Source of the DNA: Ignavibacteriota bacterium
Lineage (GTDB): Bacteria > Bacteroidota > Ignavibacteria > UBA10030 > UBA6906
DNA: 64,000 nt
NCBI GenBank assembly: GCA_016707525.1
Contig: JADJHP010000014.1
Location: 62,001 to 126,000, forward strand
Direction: 5' to 3'
The notes under the pieces are model-generated. The model was not told where the DNA came from, ran no database searches, and worked only from the letters and a program-made list of their open reading frames with translations. The position numbers and the translations under genes were made by a program. Within the stretch, counting starts at the first letter, position 1, and every line of letters begins with the position of its first letter. Positions 26,828-36,585 of this stretch are shown piece after piece.

Positions 26828-28330
26828 ATGCCGGCCATGCCTTTGCTGCACAAGATCATCTACGGAGCCCTTGCTGTTCTCGGGATCTCGTTCTGGTTCG
26901 TGATCGGGTTTCCCTTCGCGAATCACAACGAGTCGTTCGTTATCGTGACGCAGCTCGAACATATGAGTTTCAGCGACGTCCTCGTGGACAGGATCTACCC
27001 CGTGGCGAACTACCGGCCGCTGGGTCAGGCGGTGGCATGGCTCGGGTACACCCTGAGTGGGGGATCGATCGCACCCGTCCAACTCTTCAATTATATCGTT
27101 GCCGCGGCGGCCTGGTTGGTGCTCTTCGGCGCACTCCGCGAGCGGCGGGTGTTCGGCCTCGCAGCGCTGATCGCTGGAGGTGTCTTCTTCTCCGGCTACA
27201 TCTATCTGTTCCATTTGCACGGAGTGTTCTACAGTCCATTCCTGCTGTTCATGGCCATGCTGTTCCTCATCGAGACCCGGCCGCTCTCGCGGCCACTGTT
27301 GCTCGCCGTGAGCCTCACCGGCCTTGTCGCAGCGTTCTTTCATCCCTATGCCCTCCCGGTGTATATCGCAGCCCTGATCGGCTTCATTCTCGAGCGGCCG
27401 GCAGAGTTCCGCCCGTATCGCATGGTGACCATCGGTGGGTTGGCTGTGGCATTCGGACTCCTCGTGTTCATGGTCATCCTGCCCAGGCATGAGAGTGCCA
27501 TGACGTTGCCGGAAATGCTTGCGGGCCTGGTGACATCATACCGGATGATCGAAGTGAACACCGCGGTTTCGGCAGTGGCCGCGGTGTTCACGGTACTGAC
27601 CGGGTTGAGCCTTCCTGCGAAGGTACTTCGACCGACGACGGGGGCGATCGGTGCCGCGATCCTGGCCGCGGTGGTCTGGCTGATGGGAATGCCGCTTCTG
27701 GCAGCGTGGATCTTCCTCTGTCTCGTCAAAGCTGTCCTCATGCGGAAATGGTGGCTCGTGTTCGTCCTCGGTGGAGCCTCGCTCCTCCCGGCTCCAGCCG
27801 CCACCGGGTCCCCGACCTATGCGGTCTTCGTGATCCTGATGTGTACCGGCACCCTTGCCCTGGGATGGTCGGAAGCGGAGCGATGGGTCCGGGAGCCCGT
27901 CGCTCGCCTGGGTGCCGTGGCGGTGGTTGCTGCCCTTCTGCTTCTCGTGCTGCTCCGGACCGGTGTCACGGTTCCCGGGGTCTCGCGGCTCGCCGCGCCG
28001 ATCATCGCAGAGAAGGAAAAGACCTATCAGCTGGAGGAGATCGCGCGATGGCTTGCGGCCTCCCCCTATCGTGACCATGAACCGGTCTTCCTCCGCTCTT
28101 CCTCGAACCCGCGGGGGGCAACCGACATCGTGGACCGGCGTTTCCGGACCCCAACCAATCAGGAATACCTCTCCAAGTACATGCGCATGATCCGTCGTGG
28201 GGAGGCCGCTCAGGGCCGGGTTGTCTACCTCGGATTCGGCGGGGAGGATATGCCCGGAGGGACCCGAATCCTGGAATTGAACTCACAGTATGGTGGCTCG
28301 GCCAGCGTCTATCTCCCCCCGCAGGACTGA
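26828..28330 (+). CDS. Polytopic inner-membrane protein, possible GT-C glycosyltransferase or polymerase
   Basis: ATG 26828 ('MPAMPLLHKIIYG') is preferred, with 'GGGAG' just upstream; an upstream ORF start at 26693 overlaps the hairpin of the previous gene. The 500-aa protein has about ten or more hydrophobic segments and a soluble C-terminal ~100 residues ('EKEKTYQLEEIARWLAASPYRDHEPVFLRSS'). The acidic loop after the first segment ('FANHNESFVIVTQLEH') is a layout seen in GT-C enzymes. No signature residue is firm. Its place between secreted glycan-active proteins and glycosyltransferases suggests a part in polysaccharide assembly. Confidence 0.65.
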   Translation: MPAMPLLHKIIYGALAVLGISFWFVIGFPFANHNESFVIVTQLEHMSFSDVLVDRIYPVANYRPLGQAVAWLGYTLSGGSIAPVQLFNYIVAAAAWLVLFGALRERRVFGLAALIAGGVFFSGYIYLFHLHGVFYSPFLLFMAMLFLIETRPLSRPLLLAVSLTGLVAAFFHPYALPVYIAALIGFILERPAEFRPYRMVTIGGLAVAFGLLVFMVILPRHESAMTLPEMLAGLVTSYRMIEVNTAVSAVAAVFTVLTGLSLPAKVLRPTTGAIGAAILAAVVWLMGMPLLAAWIFLCLVKAVLMRKWWLVFVLGGASLLPAPAATGSPTYAVFVILMCTGTLALGWSEAERWVREPVARLGAVAVVAALLLLVLLRTGVTVPGVSRLAAPIIAEKEKTYQLEEIARWLAASPYRDHEPVFLRSSSNPRGATDIVDRRFRTPTNQEYLSKYMRMIRRGEAAQGRVVYLGFGGEDMPGGTRILELNSQYGGSASVYLPPQD

Positions 28331-28353
28331 TCATTGGCTCCAAGAGAGCTTTC

Positions 28354-28386
28354 TTGCAATTGAGTCGGTCCGTATCTATATTTTTG
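28354..28386 (+). promoter_or_regulatory. Candidate promoter for the GH123-like lipoprotein gene
   Basis: 'TATTTTTG' (28379-28386) matches the Bacteroidota -7 box TAnnTTTG at all fixed positions. A TTG at 28354-28356 is 22 bases upstream. The start codon at 28429 lies 42 bases downstream. Confidence 0.4.
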
Positions 28387-28428
28387 ACTACCCCTTGTCA
28401 TTCGTCCATGCCGTTTCCAGGGATCCTG

Positions 28429-30315
28429 ATGCGCGCAGCCGTTCCCATGCGGGCCCGTTGTCTCTTTTCTGTGCCTGCGTTGTGCGGGCTCCTGGTCGGG
28501 ATCGTGTCGTGTTCCGAACCCGTGCCACGGGCAGGGTTGACCGCAGTCTGGGCGGTGAATGAGACCGAAAAGGTCCGCCGGGATGACCTGGAACACCCTG
28601 CACGGCAGGGACAGGATGATGGGCTATGGGATGGCCGGACGATCCGGTTGTTCGGCGGAAGGAATGAGATCATCGGCTTCCAGCTCATCCTGGAAGCCCG
28701 CGGCACGGGCGCAACGAGGGTTGACGTGCGTCTCGATTCCCTCGAAGCGGGTGGAGTTGCCATCAGCAGCAAGCCGGTGACCGCTGATCCTTTTGATTTT
28801 CGCGGCCGGAACATCGAGTTGTTCCTCGAACATTATGTGTTCGTGAAGGAACGGAGTGATTGGTGGCTTGCATCAGCGCGGCCCCTCCCGGATGGGGACC
28901 ACATCGGATGGATCCCCGATGCCCTTGTCCCATTCACGGCGCCGGGTCCGCGTGGTGTGAGAACCGTGCCGTTCTCCATCGCGGCAGGGCAACTCCAAGG
29001 GGTGTGGGTGGATATCTATGTCCCGCGTACCATGCCGGCGGGACGCTACCGGGGCGATGTGCGCGTGATCGAGGATTCTGTCACGACGTTCACGGTGCCG
29101 GTCGAGCTTCAGGTGTACGATCTCGTGCTCTCGGACACGACGCATCTTCACAATCATTTCTTCTGGGGTTGGCCCACGATCGCGGCACGTCATGGTGCCG
29201 AACGGGATTCGCCACGGTACCGGGAGATCTTCCACGCGTACGAGAAGCTCTTCCATCGTCATCGGTTGGATCTGATCGACGGTTCGCGCACGCTCGATGA
29301 ATTCCGCTCCCATCTGGCGGGGTACTACACCGGCCGGGAGTTCACCCTGCAACGGGGCTATGATGGTCCCGGGATCGGCATCGGACAGCAGACGTACAGC
29401 ATCGGGACGTATGATCAGCCGACGGACGGGTGGAGGTCGGGCTTCTATCCGGACACACCAGAGGCGTGGCAGCAGGCATCGAATGCGTGGGAGAAATGGT
29501 TCCGGGAGAACGCCCCTGCGGTCTGGCGATTCAAGTACATGGAAGATGAGCCGCCCTATTCGCACTGGCCGGCGATCCGGCAGAAGGGCCTCTGGATACG
29601 GGAGGGGAAAGGGATCGGCAGGGCCCTGGGGACGCATGTGACGACACGCATGGGAGAGGAGTTGACGGGGGCCATCTCGATCTGGATGACCGGCGGACAT
29701 GCCGGGTGGAGAGACAGTGGTGGCACGACGGGGTTCGATCTTCCCCGCGTGCGGGAGCGCCAGGCTGCAGGAGAAAAGGTCGGCTTCTACAATGGACAAC
29801 GTCCGTCGTACGGGGATCCCGGGACGCTGGACAATTTCGCAGCCGATGCACGCGTGAATCCCTGGATCGCGTGGAAGTACCACGCCGATATGTACTTCGT
29901 CTGGGAAACCGCGTTCTATGCCGATGGTGGGGCGAATGCCTGGCAACAGGTCGTTGCCGGGACCCTCGTCTATGCGGGCGAGGACCAGAAGTTTCCTGAT
30001 GACAGTCGCGGGCTTGCCGGACCTGTGGCATCTCTACGGCTGAAGAATTTGCGCAGAGGATTCCAGGACTACGAATATCTCTGGCTTGCAGATCGCCATG
30101 GGATCGAGACGCGGCCGTTCGTCGATCCCGTGGTTCCGGCTGCATTCAATGATTACAACGGTTCGACGTTCACGAATCAGTCGGATCAGCCTCTGTGGGC
30201 CCAACACGGAGTGATGTACGAGAAGGCAAGGCGGGCCATCGCCGAGGCGCTCCACAAAGCGGCAGGGCGATCCGGATCACGTTCAACGTCCACGACCCCG
30301 GGGAAAGCGAAGTGA
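28429..30315 (+). CDS. GH123/DUF4091-like glycoside hydrolase lipoprotein
   Basis: ATG 28429 ('MRAAVPMRARCLFS') is chosen because 'AGGGA' precedes it and because it yields a lipoprotein signal ending in 'LVGIVSC'. About 628 aa. An N-terminal beta-sandwich ('EIIGFQLILEARG') is followed by a barrel. 'FKYMEDEPPYSHW' (around residue 371) matches the paired Asp-Glu of the GH123 catalytic motif. The C-terminal 'WQQVVAGTLVYAGEDQ..SLRLKNLRRGFQDYEYLWLA' is the hallmark of the DUF4091 segment in that family. It probably cleaves or remodels a hexosamine-containing glycan at the cell surface. It lies between the two beta-helix genes, and its stop overlaps the region where the next gene starts. Confidence 0.8.
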   Translation: MRAAVPMRARCLFSVPALCGLLVGIVSCSEPVPRAGLTAVWAVNETEKVRRDDLEHPARQGQDDGLWDGRTIRLFGGRNEIIGFQLILEARGTGATRVDVRLDSLEAGGVAISSKPVTADPFDFRGRNIELFLEHYVFVKERSDWWLASARPLPDGDHIGWIPDALVPFTAPGPRGVRTVPFSIAAGQLQGVWVDIYVPRTMPAGRYRGDVRVIEDSVTTFTVPVELQVYDLVLSDTTHLHNHFFWGWPTIAARHGAERDSPRYREIFHAYEKLFHRHRLDLIDGSRTLDEFRSHLAGYYTGREFTLQRGYDGPGIGIGQQTYSIGTYDQPTDGWRSGFYPDTPEAWQQASNAWEKWFRENAPAVWRFKYMEDEPPYSHWPAIRQKGLWIREGKGIGRALGTHVTTRMGEELTGAISIWMTGGHAGWRDSGGTTGFDLPRVRERQAAGEKVGFYNGQRPSYGDPGTLDNFAADARVNPWIAWKYHADMYFVWETAFYADGGANAWQQVVAGTLVYAGEDQKFPDDSRGLAGPVASLRLKNLRRGFQDYEYLWLADRHGIETRPFVDPVVPAAFNDYNGSTFTNQSDQPLWAQHGVMYEKARRAIAEALHKAAGRSGSRSTSTTPGKAK

Positions 30316-30332
30316 AGAGAGCGAAGTATAGG

Positions 30333-33300
30333 ATGAGGTTGTGGTATCTGGCCGCGTTGGTCTTCCTTGCCATAGGTCTCCCGCAGGACCTTCAGGCGAG
30401 GTCGTACTACGTTTCTCCCCTCGGCAACGATGGTGCTGCCGGGACGATCGGCGATCCCTGGCGGACCTTCGCGAAAGCCAGTTCCGGTTTGCAGCCCGGC
30501 GACACCGTGTACTTCCGGGAGGGGAGCTACAACGAGCGGTTCATTCCCGAAGATGACGGCGCACAAGGGAATCCGATCGTGTACAGGGCATACCCCGGCG
30601 AGACTGTGGTGATCAACGGAGCGAGTGGCGATGATCTCACGGTCATGGCGTTCTTTCACAGCCACCTCGTCATCGAAGGATTCACGATCCGCAATCAGAA
30701 CTACTACCGCGTCCCCGGCAAGTCCGTGTACTGGGTCCAGCTGGAAGGCAACGACATCACGTTCCGGAGGAACCGTGTCATTGCCGATGGCGATGTCTTC
30801 GATAACATCTATGTCCGCGATGCGAATTCCCGTGGGATCGTGGTCGCAGGAAAGCGCATCATCGTGGAACACTGTTTCGTCCGCGGACACGTGATCGGGA
30901 TCATGATCGCCGGTGGGTCCCCCCGATGGGCCATCATCCGGAATGACACGGTGCATGCGACGGGGCAGAATAACATCGATGTCGGCGGCACGGATGATAG
31001 CAGCATCGAATATCATGCGACGCTCATCGAATCCTGTGTCCTGGATACCTCGATCATCGAGGACAATATCCAGTTCGAACCGGACTACAGTGACCCCTCG
31101 AGCACGATGCACAATCGGGGGACCATCGTCCGCAACTCCATCCTGGGGAACGCGGTCGAGAATGCCATCGATCTCAAAGGGGCCGGGCACACCATCATCG
31201 AGAACAACCTGATCTTCAGCTCCAGCGGGGATGATGATGGGCCGCTCGATGGACACGATACGAACAGTGGCGCCGGGATCGAAACCAGTCCTGCTGTTCC
31301 GACCCGGTTCACCATCGTCCGCGGGAATGTGATCTGGGACCATTCCACCGGCCTGACCATGGCCGAGGGAGACCACTACTTCAATAACACGATCCTGAAT
31401 AACCGGCGGTCGTGGCAGGGGCCTGATCGGACCACGGGAGATCATACGTGTCTTCGTGCGTGGAACTATCCTTCTGTGAACCGTGCGTTCGTGAACAACA
31501 TCGTCGGCGGGATGCCCACGGCGCCTGTTTTCGATTGGCGCATGGATTGGGGAGACAAGTTCCTGCTGGACAACAATTTGTATTTCGAGCGGAGCGGACC
31601 GGTGACGTTCCTCCATCGGGTGAACGGCTCGATGGTCACGGTCCGCGGCCTGCAGGAATGGCAGAGCGGCCTCCTGTCCTACGGCGGCTATGGCTATTTG
31701 GACGGAAGGGACCAGAATAGCCGTGAAGCGGACCCGCTGTTCTTCAATGCGCCCGATGTGCCCATCGGATATGATCCTGCCTGGGATTTCCGGACGGTGC
31801 CCGAGTCTCCCGGCATCGACGCCGGACGGTCGGTCGCCTCTGCGGTTGCCACCGGCACGAACAGCACATCGCTGGAGGTCAATGATGCGTACTTCTTCTT
31901 CGACGGGTTCGACATCACGGACGGCGACCTCATCAAGATCGGTGCGTCGGCTGCCGTCCGTATCACGGACATCAACTACGCGGCGAATATGATCACGCTG
32001 GCTGAGCCCCGCAACTGGTCGGCGGGAGAGGGGGTCCATCTTGACTACTGGGGAGCCAATCCGGACATCGGGGCCTTCGAATATTCCGGCACAAGTCAGC
32101 CCCCCGTGCCGGACCAGCCCCGGCTCTCCAGCCCTGCGGTCGGCACGACCGAAGTCGATCTGAACGTTGCGCTTGTCTGGGAGCGGGCGAACAATGCGGC
32201 CTCGTATGAACTCCATGTTGCAACGGACCAGACGTTCGATGCGCCCGTGCTTACCCGGAGCGGCATCACTGCGCTGAGCTACACGGTGCGGAACATGGCC
32301 GATAATACGACCCACTACTGGCGTGTCCGCTCCTCGAACGGTGTCGGGAGCAGCGACTGGAGTGACGTGCGTTGGTTCACGACCATGAGGCTGGACTCCG
32401 TACCGCCACCGCCGACGACCGGTTCCCCGGAGGATGGAATGACGGGGGTCAGCACCAATCCGCAATTCTCCTGGAACCGTATAGCGAATGCCCAGTCCTA
32501 CCGGTTCCAGTTGAGCCGCAATCCGAACTTTCTGACAACGATCCAGGATCTCTCGGGTCTGACCGGGACCACGGTTGACGTTTCGGGGTTGGCGAACAAC
32601 ACTACCTATTACTGGCGGGTGAACGCATCATCACCGAAGGGGGCGGGACCCTGGTCCCTCATTGCGACGCTCACCACGTTCGCCGCCCCTCCGACGTTCG
32701 GGTCCGAGGCACTGTCGAACGGGATGTTCTTGAATGGCACATCCGACTGGTCATTCCTGACGGACGGCATTGCAACATTCACCGTCACCGGCCCGGGCTT
32801 CCGGAAAAGCACATCCGGCAAGGTGATCGTGGCGCAACCCGGCACCGCTTCGCACTTATATCAGGGAAACCTGCTGCTGTCGTCGGATTCCACCTATCGC
32901 CTGAGTTTCGCGGCGTACTCGTCCACGGGCAATGATATGGAAGTGGCGATGCAGAAGGGAGCCTCGTCGTCGTTGTCGTATGGCCTTCTGGAGACGGTGC
33001 CGCTGACGACCGGGTGGAATGTCTTTGTGTATGAGTTCAAGCCAAGGAACTTCTCGGGGTTGGTGAATGATGCACGGCTGCGGTTCTCGTTCAGCAGGTT
33101 CGGTGTGGCGGGTGATATCTTTTCGTTCGACAATATCCGCTTTCTGGCGGTGAACGCAGGGAGTCTGCCGCCTCCCGAGTTGCTGCCGGTCGACTATGCC
33201 CTGGAAGCGAATTTCCCCAATCCCTTCAATCCGGTGACGACCATCCGGTACGCGATCCCTGCCGATACCCGTGTGCGGCTTGACGTCTACAATATACTCG

Positions 33301-33452
33301 GACAACATGTCAAGACGCTCGTGAACGAACAGCAACGGCTTGGCACGTACAATGTCCGTGTGGATATGTCGGGGCGCGCGAGCGGGGTGTATTTCTACAC
33401 CCTGCAGGCGGATGCCTTCCGGCAGACACGCAAGTTCCTGCTCATGAAATAG
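30333..33452 (+). CDS. Secreted parallel beta-helix protein with Fn3, CBM and T9SS domains (copy 2)
   Basis: ATG 30333 opens a signal peptide (MRLWYLAALVFLAIGLPQDLQA); GTG 30312, overlapping the previous stop, is an alternative. 1039 aa. Domains in order: beta-helix ('SYYVSPLGNDGAAGTIGDPW', to ~585), two Fn3 (~587-690, 690-785), a jelly-roll CBM (~789-940, 'NGTSDWSFLTDG') and a T9SS sorting domain ('EANFPNPFNP', ending 'RKFLLMK'). It is a clear homolog of 23561-26692, sharing 'HNRGTI', 'ENAIDLKGAGHT', 'GDDDG' and 'VIWDHSTGL'. The Fn3/CBM order differs, so modules were shuffled after duplication. It probably acts on the same class of glycan. Confidence 0.85.
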   Translation: MRLWYLAALVFLAIGLPQDLQARSYYVSPLGNDGAAGTIGDPWRTFAKASSGLQPGDTVYFREGSYNERFIPEDDGAQGNPIVYRAYPGETVVINGASGDDLTVMAFFHSHLVIEGFTIRNQNYYRVPGKSVYWVQLEGNDITFRRNRVIADGDVFDNIYVRDANSRGIVVAGKRIIVEHCFVRGHVIGIMIAGGSPRWAIIRNDTVHATGQNNIDVGGTDDSSIEYHATLIESCVLDTSIIEDNIQFEPDYSDPSSTMHNRGTIVRNSILGNAVENAIDLKGAGHTIIENNLIFSSSGDDDGPLDGHDTNSGAGIETSPAVPTRFTIVRGNVIWDHSTGLTMAEGDHYFNNTILNNRRSWQGPDRTTGDHTCLRAWNYPSVNRAFVNNIVGGMPTAPVFDWRMDWGDKFLLDNNLYFERSGPVTFLHRVNGSMVTVRGLQEWQSGLLSYGGYGYLDGRDQNSREADPLFFNAPDVPIGYDPAWDFRTVPESPGIDAGRSVASAVATGTNSTSLEVNDAYFFFDGFDITDGDLIKIGASAAVRITDINYAANMITLAEPRNWSAGEGVHLDYWGANPDIGAFEYSGTSQPPVPDQPRLSSPAVGTTEVDLNVALVWERANNAASYELHVATDQTFDAPVLTRSGITALSYTVRNMADNTTHYWRVRSSNGVGSSDWSDVRWFTTMRLDSVPPPPTTGSPEDGMTGVSTNPQFSWNRIANAQSYRFQLSRNPNFLTTIQDLSGLTGTTVDVSGLANNTTYYWRVNASSPKGAGPWSLIATLTTFAAPPTFGSEALSNGMFLNGTSDWSFLTDGIATFTVTGPGFRKSTSGKVIVAQPGTASHLYQGNLLLSSDSTYRLSFAAYSSTGNDMEVAMQKGASSSLSYGLLETVPLTTGWNVFVYEFKPRNFSGLVNDARLRFSFSRFGVAGDIFSFDNIRFLAVNAGSLPPPELLPVDYALEANFPNPFNPVTTIRYAIPADTRVRLDVYNILGQHVKTLVNEQQRLGTYNVRVDMSGRASGVYFYTLQADAFRQTRKFLLMK

Positions 33453-33562
33453 TATCAGGTGATACGCATGATGGTGTTCACTCCGGTGTGTATGCACGTG
33501 TAGCGTCGGTCCCGCGTGCCGGACCGACCTGGCATCAAGAGGAACAGATCGAGGTGTGACAA

Positions 33563-33597
33563 AAAAAGGCATCCCGCAAAGAGCGGGATGCCTTTTT
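33563..33597. terminator. Strong bidirectional intrinsic terminator
   Basis: Perfect 15-bp inverted repeat (33563-33577 with 33583-33597) and a 5-base loop, flanked by an A-run on the left and a T-run on the right. It therefore works as a Rho-independent terminator on both strands. It sits between the convergent beta-helix gene (ends 33452) and the SGNH lipoprotein gene (ends 33636 on the minus strand). Confidence 0.92.
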
Positions 33598-33635
33598 GTA
33601 TTACGTACTGCTGTTCTACGGCCGGAAAGAGCGGC

Positions 33636-35081
33636 CTACCAGCCCGAACCACCGTACAGCATTTCCAGACTGTTGAACGCGTCGGCCGGGATCTGCGGGA
33701 TACCCGTTGCGGACTTGGCGACCGGTGCCGGGATACCCGGGATGGAATTGACGTCCACGAACGGGATGCTGGAACCCCACTTCGCGTTGATGACCCGCAG
33801 GAATTCGTTGGCAACGATGCCGGCGCCGCGGGAGGAGGGATGGACACCGTCCAGGCTGAAGATACCGCCGGACACGTAGTCGGCCGTGTACCTCACCCCC
33901 TGCACCGTGAGAGCATTGGCCTTGATGCCCTTGAAGAAGGCATTCACATCCACAAGGGCTGCGCCCCTGGCTGCGGCAACAGTTGCGATCGTGGAGTTGA
34001 AGGCCGCGACGGCGTCGCCGGCGGTGGTCTGCTCGGCAGCGTCAAGCACCAATGCATCGGGCCACGGATTCTGCGGATGGAACCCGAACGGCTTGGTGGT
34101 GTCGATCGGGGCGGCCACGGGGATGCCCTTGTCGCGGTACCATTTGCCGGTCGGCTGACCCAGCAACGACGCATACGGGCTGCCGGTCAGCGTGAGCAAC
34201 GGAGCGCCGGTCTCGGTCAGCTTCGTTGAATCAAAGGACATGCTCGTGTTCCCGTGCTTCTGATAGCGCAGATAGACGTTGGCGGGAATGAGCGGTGCCA
34301 CCTTCGGCCCGATCGTGTTGAAGAAGGGGATCGAGCGGACGTCAGGGATGTTCGCCACGACGATCTTGGCATTCGGCAGTGCGTTGCGCAGGGAATCGAG
34401 TGCCTGGGCATACAGCACACCGAAGATAGCGGACGATGTCGGTGCGCTGGGCGACACGCCGCCGCTCGTCGCAAACCCGAGGACGTCGTTGTTGCCCAAC
34501 CAGAACGTCACGAGGTCCGGATTGAGGGCCTTTGCCTGGTGGAAGATCGTCTTGCCGAGTGCGGCCTGGCGCAGGACGAGCATGAACAGCGGGTTGCTCC
34601 GCGGCGGTCCCGCCTTCGCGGCGAACGCCGTCGTGTCAAGGAAGTCGAACAGCACCGCACCCGGGATGCCAAGGTTGTCGTACGGCCGTGCGAGCACGGA
34701 ATTCGTCGGTGCCCCCGGTGCGAGGCCCTTGGGTCCGATCACCGGTCCGACCAGACTGATGATCTCGTAGCGGGATGCTTTCCCCGTTGCATCCGGAGTT
34801 CCCGGATCGGAGTACCACGGCATCTCGTAGGGGCCGAGCTGGGCACCGGCAAGCGCGAGCTGCTTCGCGATCAGGTTCGGGAACGCATAGAGCTGTCCGC
34901 TCTGATACAGGCCGCTCGACTGGTAGCCGGCAGTGAGGCTGTTCCCGATCGCCACATACTTCCTGACGGTCACGGGATCCAGCGTCCCCTTCGGCGCATC
35001 GCTCGGCGGCGTGCTGACATCACAGCCGACGAAGAGGCTTGCAGCAGCGAACAGCGCGATAAAGAGATTGATGATCTTCAT
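33636..35081 (-). CDS. SGNH-hydrolase family lipoprotein
   Basis: 481 aa on the minus strand with a lipoprotein signal (MKIINLFIALFAAASLFVGC). It has SGNH/GDSL landmarks: block I 'YVAIGNSLTAGYQ' (nucleophile Ser), block III 'TFWLGNNDVLG' (Asn) and block V 'SLDGVHPSSRG' (catalytic Asp and His). Such enzymes are lipases or esterases. It lies 24 bases downstream of a FadL-type channel gene. This pairing is common in Bacteroidota and suggests that the lipoprotein frees fatty acids or other acyl groups at the outer membrane for the channel. Confidence 0.88.
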   Translation of the reverse strand: MKIINLFIALFAAASLFVGCDVSTPPSDAPKGTLDPVTVRKYVAIGNSLTAGYQSSGLYQSGQLYAFPNLIAKQLALAGAQLGPYEMPWYSDPGTPDATGKASRYEIISLVGPVIGPKGLAPGAPTNSVLARPYDNLGIPGAVLFDFLDTTAFAAKAGPPRSNPLFMLVLRQAALGKTIFHQAKALNPDLVTFWLGNNDVLGFATSGGVSPSAPTSSAIFGVLYAQALDSLRNALPNAKIVVANIPDVRSIPFFNTIGPKVAPLIPANVYLRYQKHGNTSMSFDSTKLTETGAPLLTLTGSPYASLLGQPTGKWYRDKGIPVAAPIDTTKPFGFHPQNPWPDALVLDAAEQTTAGDAVAAFNSTIATVAAARGAALVDVNAFFKGIKANALTVQGVRYTADYVSGGIFSLDGVHPSSRGAGIVANEFLRVINAKWGSSIPFVDVNSIPGIPAPVAKSATGIPQIPADAFNSLEMLYGGSGW

Positions 35082-35105
35082 CGAAACACTCCAGTGGTTG
35101 TGATG

Positions 35106-36338
35106 TTAGAAAGAATACTCGAAGTTCACGCCGAGCAGGTTGACCGTCGACTTGTACGTGCCATCAAAATTGTTCTCATGGATGGTGTTTTCGGCCTTCC
35201 GTTCGGAGAACTTGATGAACAGATACGCGACATCGACGTTCAGGTGCTGCGAGAGCTGATAGCCGAATCCGATGTTATAGCCGATGCGGTTCGCATCGGG
35301 CAGGAGCGGCTCGAGGTATTCCGTCTTGACCGGCGAGTGGTCGTAGTACACGCCGCCGCGGAGCTTCCAGCAGCCGAGATCGTACTCGCCACCCAACCTG
35401 ATGATATATGTGTCTTGGTAGTTCTTCGGCGAAGCCGAGGAGGTGTTGTTCTTCTTGAATTCCACCTTGAGCTCATCGTACGAGGACCACCCGATGTACT
35501 GATAGTCGGCCTCGAGGGTGAACACGTCCGTGACCTTGTACGCAACGGCAGCGAAGCCGGTCGCAGGAAGTTCCAGCGATGCCGCGGCATCACCCACGGG
35601 GAAACTCAGCGCAGCGTAATTCGGGGTGAAATCCGCCGTGCCTTCCGCATCGATCTTGACAGAGCTGCGGTAGGAGAGGCCAACCGACAGGTCGGTGGTC
35701 GGCTTGTACAGCAGGCCGACGTTGAAGCCCATCCCGGTCCCGCTCAGGTCGAGGTTGACCATCGGTTCCGTCGGTGTTGCCACGCTTGCCACAGGGACCC
35801 TGCGTGAAAGAGTGACCTCCCCGGTGACATAGTTGAAGCCCGCGCCAATGGACAGATTGTCGAGGATCCTATAGGAGAGGGTCGGGGTGAAGAAGAACGT
35901 CTTCAGATCGACCTTGACCGTGATGAATCGTCCGACCCAGGTCTCCGGCCACTCGGTTCCAAGCCCGTAGGGGTTGTTCACGCCGAAGCCCGCCGTGAGT
36001 CCATCAGCGATGGGGTATACCACGTATCCGTTGATAGGGTTGAAGATCTGCGTGTTCATTTTATTCTCGGCACCGGAGTTGTTCTGCGTCGGGCCGTAAA
36101 ACGAAACCTTCGGCATGATCAGGGTGACGCCGGCATACGCTGACGCGGTGTTCTGAAAGCCCAGACCTGCAGGGTTCCAGAAGATCGCAGATCCATCGGT
36201 CGCACGGGCTGCAAACGCTCCCGCCTGCGCCATTCCCTTTGCACCGTGCTCGTTCAGCTGGAACCCGCCCGCAAAAGCGTTGGATGCCAGCAGGAGGGCC
36301 ATGAACACGAAGATGCAGAGACCTCGCGCAATGGACAT
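35106..36338 (-). CDS. OmpP1/FadL-type outer-membrane transport protein
   Basis: 410 aa on the minus strand. The signal peptide (MSIARGLCIFVF..NAFA) is followed by 'GGFQLNEHGAKGMAQAGAFAARATDGSAIFWNPAGL'. The N-terminal 'NPAG' hatch motif and the alternating beta-strand pattern to a C-terminal 'NFEYSF' (aromatic end) are diagnostic of FadL-like 14-stranded barrels, which take up fatty acids and other hydrophobic compounds. It is the first gene of a two-gene unit with the SGNH lipoprotein. A possible -7 box lies at 36448-36455. Confidence 0.9.
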   Translation of the reverse strand: MSIARGLCIFVFMALLLASNAFAGGFQLNEHGAKGMAQAGAFAARATDGSAIFWNPAGLGFQNTASAYAGVTLIMPKVSFYGPTQNNSGAENKMNTQIFNPINGYVVYPIADGLTAGFGVNNPYGLGTEWPETWVGRFITVKVDLKTFFFTPTLSYRILDNLSIGAGFNYVTGEVTLSRRVPVASVATPTEPMVNLDLSGTGMGFNVGLLYKPTTDLSVGLSYRSSVKIDAEGTADFTPNYAALSFPVGDAAASLELPATGFAAVAYKVTDVFTLEADYQYIGWSSYDELKVEFKKNNTSSASPKNYQDTYIIRLGGEYDLGCWKLRGGVYYDHSPVKTEYLEPLLPDANRIGYNIGFGYQLSQHLNVDVAYLFIKFSERKAENTIHENNFDGTYKSTVNLLGVNFEYSF

Positions 36339-36447
36339 AAGTGTTCCTTTCGTGTAGTTGAAATGTGCTGCGTGAGAAGATTACGGCCTGAAGCGTGTAG
36401 CGGGAGCGTATCCCTTGAGTGGTCAGCCGATAGGGTAGACGTGCATG

Positions 36448-36455
36448 CAAACCTA
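36448..36455 (-). promoter_or_regulatory. Candidate -7 box for the FadL operon
   Basis: On the minus strand the bases read TAGGTTTG, an exact match to TAnnTTTG, about 110 bases before the start codon at 36338. No good -33 TTG is seen at the right distance, so this is tentative. Confidence 0.3.
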
Positions 36456-36585
36456 CACAACGCACCTCATAAAAGCACCAGAAAACTTCCCCCCGTAGAG
36501 ACACCATTTCGCCCGGTGTTGAATATTTCAACACCCCTCGGGGGTGGCAATTCGTCAACATTTTGTGTAAGATTTCGTATCTATC

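Noticed and set aside
30186..32465. A 759-codon open frame on the minus strand opposite the second beta-helix gene
   Set aside because: It is antisense to a gene with clear domains and signal peptide. Its translation is rich in Arg/His/Pro/Asp as expected from a high-GC shadow frame, and it has no recognisable motif.
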